From PALSA-505 sp036267135 (GTDB lineage Bacteria > Actinomycetota > Actinomycetes > Streptosporangiales > Streptosporangiaceae), in NCBI GenBank assembly GCA_036267135.1, contig DATAWQ010000082.1:1-64000 (forward strand): a stretch of DNA of 64,000 bases, given 5' to 3'. This document shows, one piece after another, positions 8,511-16,104 of this stretch. Below the pieces are notes generated by a model that saw only the letters and a program-made list of their open reading frames with translations, was not told the DNA's origin and did no database searches. The translations under genes and the position numbers were made by a program. The stretch's first letter is position 1. Every line of letters begins with the position of its first letter.

Positions 8511-8886
8511 TCACGATCGCTTCCTGGGTGGACCTGGCCACCACGAGCACCGCCTCGGTGCCGGACGGATTCTCCTCCCGGTGCGGGACGTGCGGCGGTA
8601 CCCAGACAAAGTCACCCGGCTGCGTCTGCAGCCGGACGACCTCTCCGGACTCCGGGTCGCGGAACGCGAACGCCGGTGTGCCCGACACCACGTAGATGCC
8701 GGTCTCGGACTCGCCGTGATGGTGGTCGGCGGACTGCCCGCCGGGTGCCATCACGGTCCGCCCCATCCACAGCTCCCCGGCGCCCACCTGGGCGCCGGAG
8801 ATGGCTGCGCTGCGCCGCATGCCAGTGCTCTGGGCGGTATCGCCGGACAGCTCGTCGGCCGTGATCCGGCGCAGCTTCGAGGTCAT
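8491..8886 (-). CDS. Single-domain cupin protein
   Basis: The 131-residue protein contains both cupin motifs. Motif 1 is the DHHHGESETGIYVVSG stretch (metal-binding His cluster plus Glu) at about residues 54-69. Motif 2 is GDFVWVPPHVPHREEN near residue 91. It is likely a small metal-binding beta-barrel enzyme or sensor of unknown substrate. It overlaps msrB by an ATGA and is therefore probably translationally coupled to it. Its 3' end overlaps the end of the dehydrogenase by 20 bp in convergent orientation, so no terminator fits between them. Confidence 0.85.
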   Translation of the reverse strand: MTSKLRRITADELSGDTAQSTGMRRSAAISGAQVGAGELWMGRTVMAPGGQSADHHHGESETGIYVVSGTPAFAFRDPESGEVVRLQTQPGDFVWVPPHVPHREENPSGTEAVLVVARSTQEAIVINLPGL

Positions 8887-9332
8887 GCGTTCGCCCCGGG
8901 CCGTTCAGGTTGATCGGCCTTGTCCTGCCCCGGCCTGGCAGGTTCCAGGGACAGGGAGACCGAGTTGATGCACCAGCGCTGGTCGGTTGGCACCTGGTAG
9001 CCCTCGCCCTCGAACACGTGCCCGAGGTGAGAGTCACAGGCGGCGCAGCGGGCCTCGACGCGCCGCATGCCCATCGAACGGTCCTCCAGCAGCACCACGG
9101 CGTCATCGGCTGTGGGCTGATAGAAGCTGGGCCAGCCGCAGTGCGATTCGAACTTGGCGTCGCTGCGGAACAGTTCGGCCCCGCAGGCGCGGCACCGGTA
9201 CACGCCCTCGGTCTTGGTGTCGGTGTACTCACCCTTCCAGGGCGCCTCGGTGCCTGCCTGGCGCAGCACCTGGTACTCCTCGGGGGACAGCTTCTCCCGC
9301 CATTCCGCTTCGGTCCTTGTGACCTTGTCCAT
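8883..9332 (-). CDS. msrB: Peptide-methionine (R)-S-oxide reductase
   Basis: MsrB reduces methionine R-sulfoxide in oxidised proteins. The 149-residue protein keeps the zinc site (C47, C50, C96, C99), the SHCGWPSF and HLGHVFEGEG signatures and the catalytic cysteine C121 in RWCINSVSL. The resolving mechanism probably uses thioredoxin or another thiol; the C-terminal 20 residues are a charged tail. ATG 9332 gives the normal family N-terminus. Its stop overlaps the cupin start (ATGA). It is transcribed away from valS on the same strand, after a 62-bp gap. Confidence 0.95.
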   Translation of the reverse strand: MDKVTRTEAEWREKLSPEEYQVLRQAGTEAPWKGEYTDTKTEGVYRCRACGAELFRSDAKFESHCGWPSFYQPTADDAVVLLEDRSMGMRRVEARCAACDSHLGHVFEGEGYQVPTDQRWCINSVSLSLEPARPGQDKADQPERPGANA

Positions 9333-9394
9333 AGTCGCGACACTACCTTTCTTCCGCTCAGGTACAGCGAGGTGGCGGCCCCGGTTGTTCCCGG

Positions 9395-12011
9395 TCAGAG
9401 CAGCACCTCGTGGCCGGTTTCCTGGCCTGTGCGCAGGTCGATACGGTCCAGATGGCCAGCCGCCCGCACATCCCCCGCCGCGGCGGCCAGCCGGGCGAGA
9501 TGATCACCTGGTGCGGTCACGGTGAGCGCCCTGGCCGGCGTCCGCATCGACAATTTCGCCCCGGTTTTGGCCTTCCTGACCGCCGCGATCGCGGCCGAGG
9601 CCGCCGCCAGCACGCCCGGATCCCCGGCCAGTTCCGCCAGCGGCTCAGGTTCCGGCCAGGCGGCCAGGTGCACCGAACCAGGCTGCCAGGCCGACCAGGC
9701 CTCCTCGGTCACGAACGGCAGGAACGGCGCGAACAGCCGCAGCAGCACCGACAGGGCCAGCCGCAGCGCGGCGCTGGCCGAGGCGGCGGGCTGGTTACCG
9801 TGCTCGCCGTAAGCCCGCGCCTTCACCAGTTCCAGGTAGTCGTCGCAGAAGGTCCAGAAGAACTCCTCGGTCCGTTCCAGCGCCCGGGAATGGTCGTAGT
9901 CGCTGAACGCATGGGTGGCGTCCGACACGACCTCCGCGAGTTCACGCAGCATGGCCCGGTCCAGCGGCTCGGTGATCAGGCCGGCCGCGGCTCCGGGTTG
10001 GGCGGCTCTGGGTTGGGTGGCCCCAGCGGGTGGGACTTCCCAGGCGATGCCGAGCACGAACCGGCTCGCGTTCAGGATCTTGATGGCCAGCCGCCTGCCG
10101 ATCCTGATCTGGCCCGGGTCGTACGTCACGTCGGCGCCGAGCCGGCTGCTGGCCGCCCAGTACCTGACCGCGTCCGAGCCAAACTCCTCCAGCACCGCCG
10201 CCGGGGTGACCACGTTGCCCTTGGACTTGGACATCTTCTTGCGGTCCGGGTCCACGATCCAGCCGGATATGGCCGCGTGCCGCCAGGGCAGCACGCCGAA
10301 CTCGGCCTGGGCCCGCAGCACCGTGCAGAACAGCCAGGTGCGGATGATCTCGTGTGCCTGCGGCCGCAGATCCATCGGGAACACCAGGCCGAACAGGTCG
10401 TCGTCGATGCTCCACCGGCCGGCGATCTGCGGCGTGAGCGAAGACGTCGCCCACGTGTCCATCACGTCCGGATCCGCGGCGAACCCGCCCGGCTGGCCGC
10501 GGTGGCTCTCGTCGTAGCCGGGTGGCGGCTGCGCGGCCGGATCCACCGGGAGCGCGTCGTCGGCCGGGAGGACCGGCTCGTCGTACCGTGGGTTCCCTTC
10601 GCCGTCCAGCCGGTACCAGACGGGGATCGGCACGCCGAAGAACCGCTGCCTGCTGACCAGCCAGTCCCCGGCCAGCCCGTCCACCCAGTGCCGGTAGCGC
10701 GTCTGCATGAACGGCGGATGCCAGGTCAGCTCCGCGCCGCGCTCCCGCATCACCTGCCGGAGATCCGGGTCGCGGCCGCCGCTGCGCACGAACCACTGCC
10801 TGGTGGTGATGATCTCGAGCGGCTTGTCGCCCCGCTCGTAGAACTTCACCGGATGGATGACCGGCTCGGGCTCGCCGATCAGGCTGCCGTCCTCCCGCAG
10901 CAGTTGCGCGGCCTCCCGCCGGGCGGCCACCGCGGTGAGCCCGGCCAGCCGCTGGTAGGCGGCCACCCCTGCGGGGCTGGTGATCTCCGGTGGCGGTTCG
11001 GGCAGCAGCCGGCCGTCCGGGCCGATCACCGGCCGGGTGGGCAGCCCAAGCTCCCGCCACCAGACGATGTCGGTGGTGTCGCCGAACGTGCAGACCATGG
11101 CGATGCCGGTGCCCTTGCCCGGCTCGGCCAGCCGGTGCGCCAGCACCGGCACAGCGGCGCCGAACACCGGCGTGCGCACCGCGGTGCCCACCAGCGACGC
11201 GTACCGCTCGTCGGACGGATGCACGACCAGGGCCACACAGGCGGCCAGCAACTCGGGCCGGGTGGTGGCCACGATCACCGGCCCATCCTGGCCAGCGCTG
11301 TCCTGGCCAGCGCTGTCCTGGCCGGCGCTGTCCTGACGGCTGAACGCGATCCGGTGCCAGGTCCCGCTGACCTCCCTGTCCTCCAGGTCGGCCTGGGCCA
11401 CCGCGGTCCGGTAGGTCACGTCCCACAAGGTCGGCCCCTCGGCCAGGTACGCCTCGTCGCGGGCCAGGTTGCGCAGGAACGCGCGCTGCGAGATCGCCCT
11501 GGCGTCGTCGCCGATCGTCCGGTACTTGGTCGACCAGTCCACGGACAGGCCGATCCGCCGCCAGACGTACTCGAACGCCTGCTCATCGATCTCGGTCAGC
11601 CGCTCGCACAGCTCGATGAAGTTGCGCCGGGAAATGGGAATCTGCTCGCCCTTGGCGTTCTCCCGCGGGACGAATCCAGGGTCGTAGCGGAGCGTGGGGT
11701 CGCAGCGGACGCCGAAGTAGTTCTGCACCCTGCGCTCGGTGGGCAGGCCGTTGTCATCCCACCCGACCGGGTAGAACACAGCCTTGCCGCGCATCCGCTG
11801 GAACCTGGCGACCAGGTCGGTGTGGGTGTACGAGCACACGTGCCCGATGTGCAGCGAACCGCTTACCGTTATCGGGGGAGAGTCAATCGCGTAGACGCCG
11901 CCGCGTTGAGGTTGAGCCGTCCGGTCAAACTTGTACTACGGACTGCTCGTCCCAGCAGCGCGTCCACTTGTCTTCGATGCCGTCGAGTGCGGCCTTAGCG
12001 CTGGAAGTCAT
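9395..12011 (-). pseudogene. valS: Valine--tRNA ligase with N-terminal frameshift
   Basis: Class I aminoacyl-tRNA synthetase that charges tRNA-Val. From ATG 12011 the frame reads MTSSAKAALDGIEDKW and then stops at TGA 11925-11927. One frame over, starting at a TAG (11936-11938), it continues YKFDRTAQ ... SGSLHIGHVCSYTHTD to a normal C-terminus. Removing one base near 11936-11940 restores a protein of about 871 residues. HIGH lies at 11840-11851 and KMSKS near 10225. The first canonical start in the second frame is GTG 11839, after HIGH, so the intact motif can only be made by frameshifting or if the sequence has an error. The GWDDNGLPTERRVQNYFG segment marks the archaeal-like type 2 ValRS. 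The CP1 editing region has a QDSAG repeat. Confidence 0.72.
11286..11335. repeat. 15-bp tandem repeat inside valS
   Basis: Three copies of TCCTGGCCAGCGCTG (the third with one change) plus a 5-base remnant encode a repeated Gln-Asp-Ser-Ala-Gly in the editing-domain loop of valS. The repeat is in frame, so it lengthens a surface loop without breaking the reading frame. Confidence 0.9.
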
Positions 12012-12179
12012 GCCTCATGCTAGCGCAGCGCCGCCGGTCAGCCGGAATCGCCTGGTACCGCGACCATGGCCGTGTACTGACAGCAGGGCGCGCCGGAGGC
12101 GCCTGTTTTGCCGCCGGTCAAAGCGGGCGCGCCTGCCGGCCACATCAGCACCGTGGTTGCGACGCTGCGCGGGATCGGA

Positions 12180-12318
12180 TCAGGCCCGCCCGTCTTCCTT
12201 CACCTTGACCTGCGCCGACGGTAACTGGGGTATCGAGCACATCAAGTGGGCCACCTGGGGCTCCACCGCGTATGGCACCTTCAACCTGGTGCCGTTGCCG
12301 GTGAGTCGCGAAACATAG
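12180..12318 (+). pseudogene. Possible fragment of a secreted-protein domain
   Basis: The plus frame ending at TAG 12316-12318 reads FTLTCADGN, then IKWATWGSTAYGT. This resembles the repeated 'TCADGN...W-x-S/T-W-G...A-x-G' core of small exported actinobacterial proteins, but stops soon after and lacks the usual following Cys-rich part and any signal peptide. I read it as a remnant. A minus-strand frame over the same DNA (12180-12428) is open but has no recognised feature. The remainder of the 12012-12448 gap shows no gene I can support. Confidence 0.3.
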
Positions 12319-12448
12319 CCGAACCTCCCGCGGGCCTCGAGGCTGCCTCGGGCGAATCTAATGTTTACCGGCCTGGCTGAGCGGTAGCTTGAAGCTACAC
12401 TGCAATCGGGAGCAGTGTTAGTGATCATGGTCCGGCATCAGGAGGGCT

Positions 12449-12910
12449 ATGCAGCGCAATCAGGCGCCGACCCTCGAGCCGCTCAGACTCGCGGCGGCCA
12501 TTGTCGTCCACTACGATCGCATCCTCCTGGTTCAGCGCAGCGGTAAGGAGGGGTTCCTGCCCCGCCGATGGGGGATACCCTGCGGAAAGCTTGACGGTGA
12601 CGAGGAACCCCGCCGTGGCGTCTTGCGCGAACTGCGCGAGGAGACCGGTTTGGCCGGAACCGTGATCAAGTACGCGGGGCACCAGACATTCAGAAGTGAC
12701 TGGATGGGACGCGAGGTGGAGAACCTCCAGGACAACTTCCTCGTATCCCCATCGGGTGTCGACGAGATCGAGTTTCCCGATATTGATCCGCCGGAAACGG
12801 ATCAGGGTTGGGAATGGGTGCCGATAGACATGATCGAAACTTTTGGGCTGGACTTGCACAACCTCACAGCAATTCGTCAAGGGTTGCGGGCACGATCAGT
12901 TAAGTGGTGA
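12449..12910 (+). CDS. NUDIX hydrolase
   Basis: A 153-residue NUDIX protein that cleaves nucleoside diphosphates linked to another moiety. The box is complete: G46, E52, then R60-E61-L-R-E-E-T-G-L68 (GX5EX7REUXEEXGU). A preceding LLVQRSGKEGFLPRRWGIPCGKL stretch gives the usual strand and substrate loop. AGGAGGG lies 7-13 bases before the ATG, a very strong ribosome site. It faces the cupin-like gene convergently with an 11-bp overlap. It opens the accessory island of NUDIX, cupin-like, protease-toroid and Trypco1-like genes. Its substrate is unknown. Confidence 0.92.
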   Translation: MQRNQAPTLEPLRLAAAIVVHYDRILLVQRSGKEGFLPRRWGIPCGKLDGDEEPRRGVLRELREETGLAGTVIKYAGHQTFRSDWMGREVENLQDNFLVSPSGVDEIEFPDIDPPETDQGWEWVPIDMIETFGLDLHNLTAIRQGLRARSVKW

Positions 12911-13628
12911 TGACCGTGAGGGCAGCGTCGAGAATGCGCAGGTAATCTTCTCTGGTCAGGTGCTGCTTGGGGGTGCTGGCTCGCGCGCTGGCGCCACGTT
13001 CGGCGAAGACACGAGTGGTCAATCCGACCGGTGTGGATTCGAGGAACAATGTCAGGCATTGAGTTCCAGGGGCCACGACCACCTGATGCAGGGTGTCAGC
13101 CGCCAGCGCGTAGGCGTCACCCTTGGTGAGCTGGATTGTGCCAACCAGGCCGAGTGATGTGTCACCGATTCGGTCGAGTTGCCATCCCTCCGTGAGCTGG
13201 TTCGGCTGCTCGCGGAACTCGGTCATCTGAACGCCCACGGGGTCTGGCCGCAGCAGGTGCATCGCATACCCGCCGTGCAGGATGGCCGCGGCTGGTGGGT
13301 ACCGGTGATCGTGCACGTGCTCCGTACCCCGGTCACTGTCTGGCCACCACGTATGCAGGCGCAACCTAAACCGTGGGGCGGCGTCAATAAGCGCGAGCTG
13401 GTCGAATCCCAGCGGATGCCGGTAGGAGCGAGCTAGCAATCTGGAAACGTTCGCCGGGCGCGCGCGCAATGAGCGAAGCACCGCCACTGTGTGCCCAGGT
13501 TGCGCGAGGCTGGAAAGGGCCTGGAATGCGGCCTGCTGGGTCTCGCCCCCAGGTTTGGCCCCATCCAGCAGGTCGTGCAGCCAACGGGTGACGCTGTCGA
13601 TCGCCGGTTCCATGCCTGGCTGCCTCAC
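12900..13628 (-). CDS. Cupin-like metal-binding protein of unknown function
   Basis: The 242-residue protein has a helical N-terminal part (about 1-75) and a beta-rich C-terminal part. The latter carries EHVHDHRYP (alternating histidines near residue 108), a nearby LHGGYAMHLL and a later DTLHQVV, consistent with a cupin or cysteine-dioxygenase-like metal site. I cannot assign a reaction. Its start is either the codon at 13628 or ATG 13613; no strong ribosome site decides. It follows the protease-toroid gene by 22 bp on the same strand, so it is probably the third gene of that operon. Base composition is slightly lower in GC than flanking housekeeping genes. Confidence 0.65.
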   Translation of the reverse strand: MRQPGMEPAIDSVTRWLHDLLDGAKPGGETQQAAFQALSSLAQPGHTVAVLRSLRARPANVSRLLARSYRHPLGFDQLALIDAAPRFRLRLHTWWPDSDRGTEHVHDHRYPPAAAILHGGYAMHLLRPDPVGVQMTEFREQPNQLTEGWQLDRIGDTSLGLVGTIQLTKGDAYALAADTLHQVVVAPGTQCLTLFLESTPVGLTTRVFAERGASARASTPKQHLTREDYLRILDAALTVITT

Positions 13629-13650
13629 CAGCCTCAGTCCTGAAGGCCTG

Positions 13651-15420
13651 TCATGACGGCGTCCAGGCCCGCATCGCGTAGTCCCTGATCACGCACGCAC
13701 CCTGATAAGTCATCCAGAGCGGACGATCTTGCTCTTCCCACTCCCAGCTGCCGGTTGTGTAGGAGCGCCACACCTCTTGCACCGCCATGTCGAGGAGGAG
13801 GTCCGTTCCTGGTACCCGGCCGGTGCTCGCCGTCAGGACGGCCCTCGCCACCCAGGCCGCGGTGAAATGGCAGATGGTCATCAGGTCGTGGCGGTCACCC
13901 GTGCCGATTCTCCTGATTTCTTCAATGCTGTTCACCAGACTGCGACGCGCCACCAGCCAGCGCAATGCCTGCTCCACAGCTGATCGCGAAGCGCCGGTGG
14001 GCCCAAGCACCCGGTCGGCCCGAGCCAGCGTGACAACAGCCATGGCGGTGTGAGCCATCGACGGGATCGACGCCCGCACCCCAGCCGCTGGCAGACGACT
14101 ACCCCAGCAGAGGAGATCGTCATGACGCGGATCCTGAACCGCGCCTTCGAGCAGAATCTCCCGGAACGGCGCAAGTTTCCTGGAGTCTGGCCGCACCCGG
14201 GCCAAACCGCGGATCACAGCGCAGACGATATTGGTGCGTGCCATGCCGACGGGGTCTGCCTCCGGTGACAGTTCCGCCTCGGCCTTCGCTGCCGCCTCCG
14301 TCAACCGCTCCGCATCGAACCCCGCGCTGGCCAGAGCGCCAAGGATCAGCCAGCTGACCTCTTGGCGGCCGATTCCCGGTCCTGATCTCGTGGCCCATCC
14401 GCCGTCCGTACGCCGCAGCTTCCAAAGGGTCTCGGCCAGCGCGGGCCTGTCCAGCCTGCCATCGTCTTCACCGAGGAGCAGCGTGAGCTTGAGCCCGTAC
14501 GCCGTGCCGATCGCCGTGGGCCGCTCCTTCACCAGCGCCTCTTCGAAGAAGTGCGGCCACCCGGTCAGCGGCCCAAGCTCGGGATCCGGGAAGAGGACCA
14601 CGCTGTCACGCAAGGTCTGGGCGCACGCACGGGACACCGCGAGCACGTTTCGCTCACCCACCGCCGCCAGCCTTTGCGGCTGCGCTGTGTCCCCGGTTCG
14701 CATCGCCATCGCGACTTCGGGAAGCCAGGTGGCGGCGTCTGTCATACGGGTAGCGATCAGCGATGCGCCTGCGGCAGCCTCCGGGATGGCCCCACGGGGA
14801 ATGGCCCGGATGACCGCCACGGCGGCGGGCCGCCCAGCCGTCGCGATCCTGCGGAGGACCGGCCCACCCGAAATGCCATGCGGATCGACGGGGTTGACAG
14901 CCCCGAACGCCGTCCCGGTGAGTTTGACCCCGGTTACCTCACCCAGGGGCAGAGCGATACCGGCGACTGTAGCGTGATTGGTGTCGCTGTCTGCGCCAAC
15001 GCCGCTCTGCGGGAAGCCCATCACCTGAACCGTGTGGTCGACGCTCACCTCTGGGTGCAGGTCAATAGCTGCGGCGGACAAGATTTCAGCCGCTGTCTGC
15101 AGGGTGAGATCCACAGCAGTCAATCGCGCTGGATCTATGGTCAAGGCGGCCACATCGAAATTGATGTCATAGTTGGTGACCCGCACAGGAATATATGCAT
15201 AACTCCGGGTCAGTGGTCCGTCGATCCGTAGCCGGAACCAAAGCTGTGTGTGAGAAGTCAGGGATTCACGCACACAGTGCCAGGCGGTAAGTATGTGGCG
15301 GCTGCTGATGACGAATGCGGTACGCAGCGGTTCGCCGGCATTCGCCAATGCTGTCTCATCGGCCATCCTGGCGTCTCGTTCCGTGTCGCTTAGGAGACGG
15401 CCGATCCTTGGCTCTGTCAT
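13651..15420 (-). CDS. Trypsin-like protease fused to alpha/alpha-toroid domain
   Basis: The 589-residue protein has an N-terminal chymotrypsin-fold protease domain with a candidate triad of H48 (LTAWHC), D89 (NFDVAAL) and S184 (HGISGGPV). No signal peptide or membrane segment is visible, so it should act in the cytoplasm. From about residue 260 to the end, repeated helical hairpins with WKLRRTDGGWATRSG (near 333-347), SWLILGALASAG and MAHTAMAVVTLAR resemble the alpha/alpha-toroid of terpene cyclases or prenyltransferases; no cyclase DxDD is seen, so it may be a binding scaffold. ATG 15420 follows the upstream stop by 4 bp. Intracellular trypsin domains of this kind are known as conflict-system effectors (Aravind group's Trypco work); the fusion role here is inferred. 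Confidence 0.75.
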   Translation of the reverse strand: MTEPRIGRLLSDTERDARMADETALANAGEPLRTAFVISSRHILTAWHCVRESLTSHTQLWFRLRIDGPLTRSYAYIPVRVTNYDINFDVAALTIDPARLTAVDLTLQTAAEILSAAAIDLHPEVSVDHTVQVMGFPQSGVGADSDTNHATVAGIALPLGEVTGVKLTGTAFGAVNPVDPHGISGGPVLRRIATAGRPAAVAVIRAIPRGAIPEAAAGASLIATRMTDAATWLPEVAMAMRTGDTAQPQRLAAVGERNVLAVSRACAQTLRDSVVLFPDPELGPLTGWPHFFEEALVKERPTAIGTAYGLKLTLLLGEDDGRLDRPALAETLWKLRRTDGGWATRSGPGIGRQEVSWLILGALASAGFDAERLTEAAAKAEAELSPEADPVGMARTNIVCAVIRGLARVRPDSRKLAPFREILLEGAVQDPRHDDLLCWGSRLPAAGVRASIPSMAHTAMAVVTLARADRVLGPTGASRSAVEQALRWLVARRSLVNSIEEIRRIGTGDRHDLMTICHFTAAWVARAVLTASTGRVPGTDLLLDMAVQEVWRSYTTGSWEWEEQDRPLWMTYQGACVIRDYAMRAWTPS

Positions 15421-15424
15421 ATGC

Positions 15425-15889
15425 CTACCGATTACCTGAGTCGGCGCTTCCGCCAGGCTGCCCCACAGTCTGGCGGGAGAGCCGGATGGTTACCTGTGCG
15501 CTGGAGTCAGCCTGCGCCGTGAAAAGCGCCTGGATGCCCGCTGCCAGGCTGACGCCAAAACTGATCTCCACTTCATCGAGCATCAGGCTCTGGCCGTTCG
15601 GGGACGGCGTAATCCGTCGATCAATCGTCTCCGCTATACGCTGTGCGGCAATGCCAATCTGGTCGGCGATCGCTTCGGTCGCTTCCCGTACGGCTTCGTC
15701 GCCCCGCCTGATCTGGGTGGAGAGCCGCGCTGTACGTTTTCTGGCCCCGATTGCGTCGTCGTAGCCAGGAACGGTGCCTTCGTCCGTCCTGTTGTGGTCG
15801 TCCCGGACCGGCGGGGCGCTCTCGGCGAATGGGACTATTGAGACACCTACCTCGTAAATATCCGCTTGGTGGGCATCCTCTCCAGGCAT
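15425..15889 (-). CDS. Trypsin-co-occurring domain (Trypco1/CU044_2847-like) protein
   Basis: A 154-residue protein. The C-terminal half, from GARKRTARLSTQIRRG onward, has a helical stretch with alternating charge (REATEAIADQIGIAAQRIAETI). It then has LDEVEISFGVSLAAGIQALFTAQADSSAQVTIRL, split here by key residues: the D-E-V-E-I-x-F-G-V-x-L core and final V-T-I-R-L strand. This matches the pattern of the CU044_2847/Trypco1 family, which occurs next to trypsin-like effectors. ATG 15889 has GGAG 9 bases upstream and is preferred to the longer frame from 15931. It ends 4 bp before the protease start, so the two form one translational unit. A sensing or adaptor role is inferred. Confidence 0.68.
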   Translation of the reverse strand: MPGEDAHQADIYEVGVSIVPFAESAPPVRDDHNRTDEGTVPGYDDAIGARKRTARLSTQIRRGDEAVREATEAIADQIGIAAQRIAETIDRRITPSPNGQSLMLDEVEISFGVSLAAGIQALFTAQADSSAQVTIRLSRQTVGQPGGSADSGNR

Positions 15890-16104
15890 ATTTAGCTGCT
15901 CCGTTCCAACCCCGTTCCCGGCGCACAGCAACCTGTGCCAACTTGAGCAAGCTACCTCAGATGCCGACGAAATGCTGGTCGCGGTTACAGCCCGCTCCCG
16001 TCCAGGGGTACCAGGGGCGGAGTGACGCGCCGATCACGGCGGGTGGGGCTGGCGGCAGCCGCGCCGCAGCCTCCGGTCTCGTCACGGATTGCGGTGGGAT
16101 CAGA
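15890..16104. promoter_or_regulatory. Divergent intergenic region, Trypco1 operon / LuxR
   Basis: This 215-bp gap separates two divergent units and must hold both promoters. I could not pick convincing -35/-10 boxes or an operator by eye. It includes short AT-rich stretches just upstream of the Trypco1-like start. Confidence 0.4.

Noticed and set aside
9410..11998. 862-codon plus-strand open frame over valS
   Set aside because: The translation is Arg/Gln/Gly-rich without motifs, while the minus strand gives clear synthetase motifs; treated as an antisense artefact.
12180..12428. Minus-strand 82-codon frame between valS and NUDIX genes
   Set aside because: No recognised domain or ribosome site; the opposite strand has a better, though fragmentary, domain match.
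13651..15420. Secreted trypsin-type protease
   Set aside because: There is no signal peptide or membrane segment before the protease domain, unlike the protein at 56064-56924.
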